Shown: piece by piece, positions 45,572-54,010 of the stretch
How the letters are laid out: each line of letters opens with the position of its first letter
How positions within the stretch are numbered: the first letter of the stretch is position 1
Assembly: GCA_963847945.1 (NCBI GenBank)
Contig: CAWKBX010000003.1
Span: 248,001-312,000 of the forward strand
Direction of reading: 5' to 3'
DNA: 64,000 bases
DNA from: JANMJD01 sp963847945
Lineage (GTDB): Bacteria; Actinomycetota; Acidimicrobiia; Acidimicrobiales; Ilumatobacteraceae
The notes under the pieces: generated by a model
Seen by the model: only the letters and a program-made list of their open reading frames with translations
What the model was told of the DNA's origin: nothing
The model's database searches: none
Translations under genes and position numbers: made by a program

Positions 45572-46216
45572 TCACTCTGTGAGTTGCCAGAACTCGGTGG
45601 TGAGACCGGCGTCGGTGAGGAAACCCTGCAGAACGCTCACCGGTTTCGGCGTGTAGGACGGATTGAGTCGGTCGCCGTACCAGTCCTGTGACAGTGCCCA
45701 CATATCGGGCAGGGCGACGGCTTCGCCGGTGACAGGTGTGGAGTCCTTCGACCGAAGGAACGTGATCGTGCTTCAAGTGCGCACGATGTCGTCCCACCAT
45801 CGCCGCGCCGGAACAGCGAAGTGGACGACGCCCTCGTCTTGGTCGAGGCGGCCATCTGTGACGGTGATGTCGACGGAGTCGCCGGTGTCGGACCAGGTGG
45901 ACTTGATGCGACCATCGACATTCAGGGCCGCGAGGATCGCAAGGGAATCCCACGCGCAGTTCGCCCACCACGTCCGCGGCCCCGATGTCACGGCGAAGTC
46001 GGTCGGGTCCGCGGAGAACGGCAACGCCATACGGATCTCGCCGACACACGCTGGCCGATCGTCGAGCACCAGCATGTGCCGATCGTGTAGCTCGCTCAGC
46101 AACCGATCTACCTCGATCTCGTCGCCGACGGTTTCGGCAAGGGCTGCTCGGCTCGGCGCCATACTCGTGCGCTCGAAGTGGGAGTAGACGATGTGCCGGA
46201 GTTCGAGCGCGTCCAT
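45572..46216 (-). CDS. MerB-like organomercurial lyase family protein, candidate selenoprotein (in-frame TGA)
   Basis: From ATG 46216 the frame gives 147 residues, a TGA at 45773-45775, and 66 more to a stop at 45572-45574. LRHIVYSHFERTSMAPSRAAL is the N-terminal helical domain. PTDFAVTSGPRTWWANCAWDSL holds Cys87 and Asp90, equivalent to MerB Cys96 and Asp99. The TGA is codon 148, 61 residues after Cys87, where MerB Cys159 is 63 after Cys96; the following STITFLRS and ALSQDWYGDRLNP remain family-like. Total 214 residues equals normal MerB length. A GGTC-loop hairpin follows the TGA. Trp108 replaces non-catalytic Cys117. Without readthrough the product lacks the second thiolate and the C-terminus. 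A plain nonsense mutation (TGC to TGA) is the alternative. Confidence 0.7.
45744..45759 (-). promoter_or_regulatory. SECIS-like hairpin after the TGA of the MerB-like gene
   Basis: On the coding strand TCCTTC-GGTC-GAAGGA forms a perfect six-pair stem with a GGUC apical loop. The loop starts 20 bases after the TGA. Bacterial SECIS elements are known to lie directly after the UGA, with G (often GGU) at the start of the apical loop roughly 16-37 bases away. Confidence 0.5.
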
Positions 46217-46439
46217 CCGACAATGGTACGCGCCGCATCAGAACCTAACGACAGCGCCTTTCCGATCGGACATATCGTTGTCGCGCTGACAGCCGTCGGA
46301 GCCGGGCGACGTTCGGCTGGCCTGCGCGTTCTCGGCGCGGTGTGACGCCATCTATTCTGCGATACATGACCCGGGCACCCTTCTCGAGCAAGCAACGGTG
46401 CGACGTCGAGTGTGACGTGAGGCGCGGGATCGAGACGCG

Positions 46440-47162
46440 ATGAGCGATCCGTCTGCGAGGACCGGGGTCGTCACGATCGATGCTCAGCCGGCACCGTTCG
46501 ACGTTCATGCTGCGACGACTGCGGTGATCGTGGTCGATATGCAGAACGACTTCGCGTCCGTTGGTGGCATGTTCGAACGTGCTGGGATCGACGTCGGCGT
46601 GATCCGGGCGGCGATTGAACCGACCCGTGCGTTGATCGGCGCAGCCCGTGCATCCGGTTTGCGGGTCGTGTATCTGAAGATGGGTTTCCAACCGGACCTG
46701 TCCGATACCGGTGGGGCGGACTCCCCGAATTGGCAAATTCACCGCCGTCTCAACGCTGGCGACACGGTCGCCGCGCCGGACGGGTCCTCGAGTCGGATCC
46801 TGATCCGCGACACGTGGAACACGGCGATCATCGACGAGCTCACTCCCGAGCCAGCCGACATCGTGGTGTGGAAACACCGCTACAGCGGCTTCTTCGAAAC
46901 ACCCCTCGACGAACTGCTCTGCGCCGCCGGCATCGCCACGCTGATCTTCGTCGGGGCGACCACCAGCATCTGCGTTGACTCGACCGTTCGTGACGCGATG
47001 TTCCGCGACTACCACTGCCTGGTCGTGGAGGACTGCACGGCGGAGCCGATCGGCGACGGCCTCGCCAGATCAAACCATGACGCGACAATGCTCACCACCC
47101 GGCTCCTGTTCGGCTCGACGGCCACCTCCGCCTCCGTGATCACCGCGCTGATCGCCCGATGA
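46440..47162 (+). CDS. Isochorismatase-like cysteine hydrolase (RutB-like)
   Basis: The protein has 240 residues. The catalytic triad is visible: Asp in VIVVDMQNDF, Lys in VWKHRYSGF and Cys in GATTSICVDSTVRDAM. The N-terminal extension and spacing resemble ureidoacrylate amidohydrolase RutB and related amidases. It hydrolyses an amide or carbamate, substrate unknown. It is divergent from the MerB-like gene with a 223-base spacer that holds nothing recognised. Confidence 0.8.
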   Translation: MSDPSARTGVVTIDAQPAPFDVHAATTAVIVVDMQNDFASVGGMFERAGIDVGVIRAAIEPTRALIGAARASGLRVVYLKMGFQPDLSDTGGADSPNWQIHRRLNAGDTVAAPDGSSSRILIRDTWNTAIIDELTPEPADIVVWKHRYSGFFETPLDELLCAAGIATLIFVGATTSICVDSTVRDAMFRDYHCLVVEDCTAEPIGDGLARSNHDATMLTTRLLFGSTATSASVITALIAR

Positions 47163-47190
47163 CGTCCCGATCGCCGATCGGCACGATCCG

Positions 47191-47469
47191 ATGACCGCGC
47201 TGGACAAGACGTTCACCGCGATCCTGTGCAAGAGCCCGGCCAAGGGCGGTCACACCTATGTGGTGGCGGACTGGACGGCGGAGTTCTTCGGCACTCGTGG
47301 CCTCGTGAAGGTTGTCGGCACGATCGACGGTGTCGAGTTCCGCACATCATTCATGGCCCTCGGTGACGGCACCCACAAACTGCCAATGAACGCTGCCCTG
47401 CGAGCGGCGATCGGCAAGCACGATGGCGACACTGTGACCATCCATCTCACTGAACGCATCGACCGATGA
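47191..47469 (+). CDS. DUF1905-domain protein
   Basis: The protein has 92 residues. HTYVVADWTAEFFGTRGLVKVVGTIDGVEF and MALGDGTHKLPMNAALRAAIGKHDGDTV follow the DUF1905 pattern. The small beta-barrel family has no proven function. It starts 28 bases after the hydrolase stop, likely in one transcript. A paralogue is encoded at 61722-62006 in the next element. Confidence 0.75.
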   Translation: MTALDKTFTAILCKSPAKGGHTYVVADWTAEFFGTRGLVKVVGTIDGVEFRTSFMALGDGTHKLPMNAALRAAIGKHDGDTVTIHLTERIDR

Positions 47470-47605
47470 CCACGGCGAGTACCCGAGCGAGCAACGGCAC
47501 CGCCCTCCCCAAGCCGCCCTTCAGGGACGGCCCACGGTGGCGGTCGTACTTGATGTTTGGGTCGCGACGCCAGTCCGGTGTCGTCGGCTGATGAGAGGAT
47601 GATCG

Positions 47606-48250
47606 ATGACGCAACTGCTTCGGGTGCAGAACTTCATGCTGTCGACCGACGGGTTCGGGGCGGGCGAAGGCCAAAGTTTGGAGCGGCCGTTCGGGCATGC
47701 GAACCCGGCGGAACTGGCGGCGTGGGCCGGTGCCACCGCGAGTTGGCCGCACCGCGCTGAGCCGGGCGGCACAAGAGGCTTGGACGACTACTTCACTCGG
47801 GACTTCACCCACAACATCGGTGCCGAGATCATGGGCCGCAACAAGTTTGGTCCCTTACGAGGTCCGTGGGAGAACCACGACTGGCAGGGCTGGTGGGGTG
47901 ACACTCCACCGTTCCACACACCAGTGTTCGTCCTCACCCACTTCCCGCGACCATCGTTCACGCTGGCCGACACGACGTTCCACTTCATCGACACGACCCC
48001 AGCCGACGCGTTGCGCCTCGCCAAGGACGCCGCGGACGGCAAGGACGTCCGCCTCGGCGGGGGCGTCGCCACGCTCCGGCAGTTTCTCGAGGCTGATCTC
48101 ATCGACACACTCCACTTCGCCGTCGCCCCCGTCGAACTCGGCCGTGGCGAACGACTGTGGAACGACCCAGACGATCTGCTCGACCGCTTCCACCGCGAGG
48201 TCATCCCCAGCCCAAGCGGTGTCACACACCTGCTGTTCTGGCACCGCTGA
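47606..48250 (+). CDS. Dihydrofolate reductase-like (RibD C-terminal domain) protein
   Basis: The protein has 214 residues, with the ATG after GAGGATGATCG. VQNFMLSTDGFGAGEGQSL, ATTFHFIDTTPADAL-like strands and VRLGGGVATLRQFLEADLIDTLHFAVAPVELG are the RibD-C/DHFR fold, with the GGG nucleotide loop. Such proteins are putative NADPH-dependent reductases of unknown substrate. Confidence 0.8.
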   Translation: MTQLLRVQNFMLSTDGFGAGEGQSLERPFGHANPAELAAWAGATASWPHRAEPGGTRGLDDYFTRDFTHNIGAEIMGRNKFGPLRGPWENHDWQGWWGDTPPFHTPVFVLTHFPRPSFTLADTTFHFIDTTPADALRLAKDAADGKDVRLGGGVATLRQFLEADLIDTLHFAVAPVELGRGERLWNDPDDLLDRFHREVIPSPSGVTHLLFWHR

Positions 48251-48377
48251 CACCGAACGCGAGCATGAGGATCGCTACGTAAGAACAGAGCCCCCGTGGT
48301 CCGCCCCTTCTACCAGGCAGAAAAGCTGGGCACGGGCGCAGTCCGCCAGCGCCAGACCAGTGCTAGACCTGCTGTTG

Positions 48378-49634
48378 ATGGCTCGGGTGGTCGTGGTTTC
48401 AGCGGCGTACCTCGGCGATGTCGCGCCGTTCGTCGAACCGGCAAACCAACTCGTCGACCGCGGGCATGACGTCACGTTGCTCACACCCCGAGGTTTCCAC
48501 GGGTTGCTTGATGGGGAACGCTTCAAGCTGGCGGAGTATCCACTCGACTTCTCCCCGAGCGGCATACGCGCCGACCCGACCCATGAACGGCTGATGCGTC
48601 ATCCGTGGATCAACCAGGCCCGCCTCGCCCGTTATTGGATGCGGCGAGGTTTCGCCTCCGACCCAACCGCAGCCGCCGCGGCGACGGTTGCAGCATTCCG
48701 AGACGCGGACGTGGTCGTCACCCACCCGACGATGGGCGTCGTGACGATGCCCGCCGCGGCACATCTCGACATTCCCGTGGTCGTCGGCCAACTCTTCCCG
48801 ATGATGATGCCGACCAACCACTGGGGACCGCCCGTCGGGCGATCAAGCCTCGACCTCCATTCGTCGAGGCTGCATCGGCTCACCTGGCGCGCTCTGGCAC
48901 GGGTGTCCGGCGCGGGATTGTATGACTCGTCGATCAACCGTTACCGCTCGTCGCTCGGCGTCGAACCGTTGCGCGGCAACGGCCTGCTCGCGTGGACCGA
49001 AGCTGCTCGCACCGTGGTGTTGGTCAGTCGCCACTACTTCGGCGACGAAGCACCCGACTGGCCCGACTGGCCGTTGTGCGGCTTCTCGGCGTGGCCAGGG
49101 CCGACCGGCCAAACCGTCGATGATCACGTCGTCGAGTTCCTCGATGGCGGCGATGCACCGGTAATGGTCTGTCTGGGCACCTCGGCCGCGGCCGGCGCCG
49201 GGGCCGCGTTCGCCACGATCGCCGCTGGACTCAACGCGCAAGGGTTGCGGGCCTTGTCGCTCGTCGGCAGCGCCGACAACCTCGCCGCGCTTGAAGGAGT
49301 GCCCGGCGCGATCGAGTTCGCGCCGGTGCCGAGCGTCGTGCCACGATGCCGCGCTGCGGTGGTCTCGGGCGCGCTCGGCACGCTCGCCGCGACGCTCAGT
49401 GCCGGTGTCCCAGTGGTCGTCGTGCCGCAACTTTTCGATCAGGTCTGGCATGCCAACCGGGTCGAGGAACTCGGCGTCGGCATCCTGGCAAGCCGCCCCA
49501 CCAAGGTCGCTGCGGCCGTGGCCCGCCTACTCTCCGACCCGAATTACACCCAACGAGCTCAAGCCCTCGGAGCGAAGCTACGCGCCGAGAATGGCGCGAC
49601 AGCGCTGGCCGACACCGTCGAAGCCCTCATCTGA
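48378..49634 (+). CDS. GT1-family glycosyltransferase (MGT/UGT-like)
   Basis: The protein has 418 residues from ATG 48378; GTG 48360 is an upstream option. The N-terminal Rossmann half begins RVVVVSAAYLGDVAPFVEPANQLVDRGHDV; the C-terminal half has PVMVCLGTSAAAGAG and the donor-binding region IEFAPVPSVVPRCRAAVVSGALGTLAATLSAGVPVVVVPQLFDQ. The usual HGG of the donor site is replaced by SGALGT. It transfers a sugar to a small lipophilic molecule. A paralogue is at 60464. Confidence 0.85.
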   Translation: MARVVVVSAAYLGDVAPFVEPANQLVDRGHDVTLLTPRGFHGLLDGERFKLAEYPLDFSPSGIRADPTHERLMRHPWINQARLARYWMRRGFASDPTAAAAATVAAFRDADVVVTHPTMGVVTMPAAAHLDIPVVVGQLFPMMMPTNHWGPPVGRSSLDLHSSRLHRLTWRALARVSGAGLYDSSINRYRSSLGVEPLRGNGLLAWTEAARTVVLVSRHYFGDEAPDWPDWPLCGFSAWPGPTGQTVDDHVVEFLDGGDAPVMVCLGTSAAAGAGAAFATIAAGLNAQGLRALSLVGSADNLAALEGVPGAIEFAPVPSVVPRCRAAVVSGALGTLAATLSAGVPVVVVPQLFDQVWHANRVEELGVGILASRPTKVAAAVARLLSDPNYTQRAQALGAKLRAENGATALADTVEALI

Positions 49635-49937
49635 ACACCCCAATCACCGATTGGTCCCGGCCAGTCTGCAGCTCATGGCTCGCCGCTCCCGTTCGCGTCG
49701 GGTTGTCGACCGGCACCTCGGTTGAACGCGAGTCACCGAACAGGAGACCGGCGATCTGCTCGCCCGGAGCGCCGATTGGAGCTCCTGGAACGGCTAGCCA
49801 GCCCGGCGTGCGCGGCGGCTTCGATCGATGACTCGACGCCACGCCCAGCGGCGAGCGACATGCCCCACACGCCGCAGAACGCCGACAACGCGTGCGAGAA
49901 CGCCCGCCGCCGTTTCATCGCAGCGGGCTTCACATCC
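49635..49937. other. No gene recognised
   Basis: The segment follows the glycosyltransferase and precedes (in opposite strand) a decayed TadB-like fragment. Frames are open by GC bias only. Confidence 0.4.
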
Positions 49938-50220
49938 TTACAACGCGATCGCCTCGGTCCGCCGCTCCATGATCTCGCGTTCCTCGAGGCCCCGGAAACC
50001 CGCAGAGATCCATCCGACCTCCGCTCCAGCGATTGCACCGACGGGCCAGCGGGTCACGATGAACACGACCACCGCTGCCACGAGGGCGAGCGACACACGT
50101 CGGATCGCTGGAACGAGGAGAACGAACACGTGGCACCACCGGAACGGGTTCCCACGACATGACCGCAAGGGCGGGCCCGCCGAAGCTGAGGGCACGGGAG
50201 AGCGCTGAGACGAGTTTCAT
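49938..50220 (-). pseudogene. Truncated type II secretion F-domain (TadB-like) gene
   Basis: ATG 50220 gives MKLVSALSRALSFGGPALAV and EPVPVVPR. In the next frame RRVSLALVAAVVVFIVTRWPVGAIAGAEVGW and MERRTEAIAL follow, then a stop. The RTEAIA sequence precedes the WTExLRD part in TadB-like proteins, so the rest is lost. The start overlaps the end of an upstream fragment (ATGA). These are probably conjugation or pilus genes of an ancestral element. Confidence 0.5.
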
Positions 50221-50390
50221 GCGTACACCGCCTCGTGGCGTGACGGTTCGTAGCCCTGGGCGACGAGCTGATCGAGGATCGCTACGGGGATCGGTGCCAT
50301 CGGGTTCGGCATCGCCCGCCCGTCCGGTCCGGTGACGAACCATTCGTCGGTGATCACCCGCCCGGAGCCGGGGTACCCAGTTGTCGACGT
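50217..50390 (-). pseudogene. Possible C-terminal fragment of a CpaF/TadA-type ATPase
   Basis: One minus frame reads GYPGSGRVITDEWFVTGPDGR and PVAILDQLVAQGYEPSRHEAV before a TGA that overlaps the TadB-like start. Its place directly before the F-domain gene is that of cpaF/tadA. Walker motifs are absent, so the assignment rests mostly on context. Confidence 0.35.
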
Positions 50391-50547
50391 GTTGGAAGCT
50401 GCCGCCGAAACGACTGCCGTTGAGTTCGACGGATGCCCTCCAGTGAAAGCCGATAGAACTTTACGTGGGTGAAGTCCTCGAACAGGATGTAACGGGGTCA
50501 GGTGTACTCGTCGGGCCCTGGAACTGCTGTCCCGTCAGTACGGGCTT

Positions 50548-51024
50548 GTGGGCTTCGACAAAAGTGTCGAACCCGTCGCCGACCACGACGCCGAGGTGTT
50601 CCAATCCCATCTTGTAGACGCGCACTGGCCGTGCGGGCGTGGTGCGGTGCGCCAGCACCGTCTCGCGCCGGCGATGGAATGTGCCCGGTTCCGTGCGGCG
50701 TGCCGGGACTGCCCGCTACGCGGTTCGTGCACGACGAGCCGGGCAGGTCGAACGATCAGCGTTCACACCCATGAGACCGCGCTCGCTGCGGCGCGGGCCC
50801 GCAACCATGATCCTGTGTGGCGGGCCCGTTACCGGGCGACGCGACCCAAGATCGAACGCAAACTTGGTTATCTGATGCGCCGCCGGCACGGCGTCCGTAA
50901 CGCCCGAGTCCGCGGTCGCATCAAAGTCGACGCCGACTTCAACCTGCTCGCCGCGGCCGTCAACCTCGCCCGCTTGGCCACCACCGGTCTCGTCGCGACC
51001 CCCACCGGATGGGCCACCCGATAA
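50548..51024 (+). mobile_element. C-terminal part of an IS1182-type transposase
   Basis: The ORF has 158 residues. FRAACRDCPLRGSCTTSRAGRTI is the Cys-rich segment of IS1182 (DDE_6) transposases, followed by RARYRATRPKIERKLGYLMRRRHG and KVDADFNLLAAAVNLARLA. The N-terminal half and inverted ends were not found; this is a remnant. About 290 bases after it (51,025-51,318) hold nothing recognised. Confidence 0.75.
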
Positions 51025-51318
51025 ACCCGATCGGACCACAGCCAGCCGCCCTGGGCAACGTCACACCGGCCGCTGGAGCCCGTTCAACGAACACCAGACC
51101 AGCCGATCAAGCGTCCACGACGTTCACCCGAAACCGACCTCGCGATGCCTCGCCGATGGTCTGCGTCGACAAACCGGCCGAGAAATCGCCCCGATTCACA
51201 CCACTCACCTAGGAGGCTGCCGTTGACAGGAAAGATTGGCGATGCCACGTTCGCGATCAGTCCCAAGGAGCCGGAATCAATGTAGGGCGTGACGCTTTCG
51301 CGGCGGGCGACGAATCGT

Positions 51319-53492
51319 TCAGTTCGTGTAGCCGTTGATGTCGGCGAGGAGGAACGTTGGAGCCGTCGTGAACAGACAGACCTTGCCTCCGGCACCGATC
51401 TTGGTGATCACCGCGTTCGGGATCGTCTGACCAGACGTGAAATTCAAGCTCGACGCGTTCGGTCGCGCCGTGCCGCACGGCCAGACCGTCACGAACCCGT
51501 CGCCCTGCGCCCCGGTCACCGTCACGTTCAACACCGCCGCTGACGCGTCCGCCGGCACACCATGACGACCGGTGACCTGCAACTCCGTCACCGACCCCGC
51601 CCCACGCAAACCGATCCCATTCGCCTGCCCATCAACAGTCGCCCCACCAGAACGAGACTCCAACAACCGACCAGGCACCAACGGCGAGAACGACGACCCC
51701 GCTGGATAGAAGCCGTTGATGTCGGCGAGGAGGAACGTTGGAGCTGTCGTGAACAGACAGACCTTTCCTCCGGCACCGATCTTGGTGATCACCGCGTTCG
51801 GGATCGTCTGACCAGACGTGAAATTCAAGCTCGACGCGTTCGGTTGCGCTGTGCCGCACGGCCAGACCGTCACGAACCCGTCGCCCTGCGCCCCGGTCAC
51901 CGTCACGTTCAACACCGCCGCTGACGCGTCCGCCGGCACACCATGACGACCGGTGACCTGCAACTCCGTCACCGACCCCGCCCCACGCAAACCGATCCCA
52001 TTCGCCTGCCCATCAACAGTCGCCCCACCAGAACGAGACTCCAACAACCGACCAGGCACCAACGGCGAGAACGACGACCCCGCTGGATAGAAGCCGTTGA
52101 TGTCGGCGAGGAGGAACGTTGGAGCTGTCGTGAACAGACAGACCTTTCCTCCGGCACCGATCTTGGTGATCACCGCGTTCGGGATCGTCTGACCAGACGT
52201 GAAATTCAAGCTCGACGCGTTCGGTCGCGCCGTGCCGCACGGCCAGACCGTCACGAACCCGTCGCCCTGCGCCCCGGTCACCGTCACGTTCAACACCGCC
52301 GCTGACGCGTCCGCCGGCACACCATGACGACCGGTGACCTGCAACTCCGTCACCGACCCCGCCCCACGCAAACCGATCCCATTCGCCTGCGCATCAACAG
52401 TCGCCCCACCAGAACGAGACTCCAACAACCGACCAGGCACCAACGGCGAGAACGACAGAGGAGGAGGAGGAGGAGGAGGAGGTTTGAAGTAGTCGATGAC
52501 ATCGAAACTCCATCGAATTGGGATCTCAGTGCCGAGCAGTTCCAGGACCGTGTTCGCTGTGAAATCAACCCTGGCAGGCTGGACTGTGATGGAGATCTCG
52601 TAGCTGGCGCCAGCTTCCCACGGCGTTCGTGGAAACACTATGAGGGGATTCACTGCCCAGAAGGGATCGCCGGGTTCCAACACGTCGGTGCCTACCATTA
52701 GGCAAACAGGCAAGGCTGTCCCGTGTTCGTTCACAACGGACCACTGCTTGACGACGTAGGAGAAGTCATATAGGCCGGGCATCTCGCCGGAGTCGGAGAG
52801 GTAAACGAACGCTGGCTGGCCTGACGTCGCCCCGAGCGGTGGGCAGTAAGCCTCTGGATTCGGAGTTTCTCCACCCTGCCATTTCGTGGCAGGCATCGTC
52901 CCATTGGCAGCAGGGAACGTCCCAATCTTATCCGTCGGATTCGCGCCCGAGAAGAAAAAGCCGCCAGCCGAGAAGGCAAACCGTCGCTCGCGGAGGCCTC
53001 ACCATAACCGAAACCCGAAACTGCCGGGTTGAAAAAGGAGAGTCCGTGGTACGGAGTTCGCGCCCAGCCATGGACAGCATCGGCGCCTCTGAGTCCACAA
53101 AAAAGAATGTTGTGCCCTCGTTCGACATCCGCTGGAGGGGGAAATGCTGGGTCCGTCCCGTGACCGCAGTAGCGGGATCCTTGATCGTGGATTGAGGCAA
53201 GGTATGCCGTGTGATTTCTGGCCCCCTGCGACAGGCCTGAATCAAGAACCAAATTGGGAAGAGAAGCCCCTGACGGGTACAATCCTGCGAACCCGCGCCA
53301 CCAATTGGCAGCGTCAAGAGGGGTAGCATTTGGAGGGGTCGCCGCGAGAGGTGCGGCGCTGATAACCTGCGATTGTCCGTTGGCCGTTGCGCTTGAAACC
53401 CCGACCAACGACGCAAGCACCACGGCGCCAGTGAGTACGCTCGCAACTGCAAACGCGATCGAGTGTGAATCTGCACTTCCTAATCGCCGCAT
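51319..53492 (-). CDS. Secreted CAP-domain protein with three 127-residue repeats (frame break near 52980)
   Basis: ATG 53492 starts a signal peptide (AFAVASVLTGAVVLASLVGVSSATA). The CAP/SCP-like part has ANWWRGFAGLYPSG, LSQGARNHTAYLASI, GHNILFCGLRGADAVHGW and SGFGYGEAS. One frame change near 52975-52995 leads to AFSAGGFFFSGANPTDK and on to a PPPPPPPP linker. Three repeats then follow, each with FSPLVPGRLLESRSGG, AAVLNVTVTGAQGDGFVTVWPCG and FLLADINGFYPAG. Restored length is about 720 residues. The repeat is a beta-rich surface domain of unknown ligand. It is probably extracellular and possibly adhesive. Confidence 0.75.
51331..52473. repeat. Three tandem 381-bp repeats
   Basis: Units begin at 51331, 51712 and 52093 (gccgttgatgtcggcg) with exact 381-base spacing. 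They are nearly identical even at third codon positions, so recent duplication or gene conversion is likely. The third unit is followed by a (GGA)n run encoding the polyproline linker. Confidence 0.9.
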
Positions 53493-53653
53493 ATCCGCGC
53501 CCCATTCTCAGTTCGCTGCACCAACTGTCGCCTCGCCGCAACACACGCGACGCCAGGATCATTGACCATCTTATCCGGCTATCTGCTGCGGCTCAGCGCG
53601 AGTTGGGTTTGTCGGCCAGCCCGAACGCAGAAGTCCGCTCTCTGCGGACTCCA

Positions 53654-54010
53654 GGGTGCCGAATTCTCGGCCATGGGTTCAGGGGGCTTGTTGGTACTCG
53701 AGGATGAGCCCGTCGCATGGTTGTCGCGACATCGCCATGCGACCACGGTCGTTGGGTGTGTGGCCCGGACCTCCTGGCGATCGCGGCGAGCAACCATCGC
53801 TCACTGTCGGTACACCGGCTTGGTGGTGCGGGCGAGTACAGCGAGTCGGTGACGCAGCATGATGATCTCCAGATCCTTGGAACGACCATAGCGAACCGGA
53901 ACGGCGAGCACGGCTAGACCGGAGAGCAAGTTGGCAGAGGAGACGAAACACCGTCCGATTCTGCGCCAGACCGGGCTCTCCGCACAGGACCGGGCGATTC
54001 GGCACCCACA
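53654..54010 (-). mobile_element. 354-bp deletion derivative of the IS481-like element
   Basis: The ends GGGTGCCGAATT (53654) and GATTCGGCACCC(ACA) (to 54010) match the inverted ends of the 62162-63298 IS. Inside, on the minus strand, the start (CGGTGTTTCGTCTCCTC) and end (GACGGGCTCATCC, CGAGTACCAACAAGC) of the transposase gene are joined without the middle. It is non-autonomous and could be moved in trans. It has inserted into the 3' part of the AlbA_2 gene. Confidence 0.75.
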
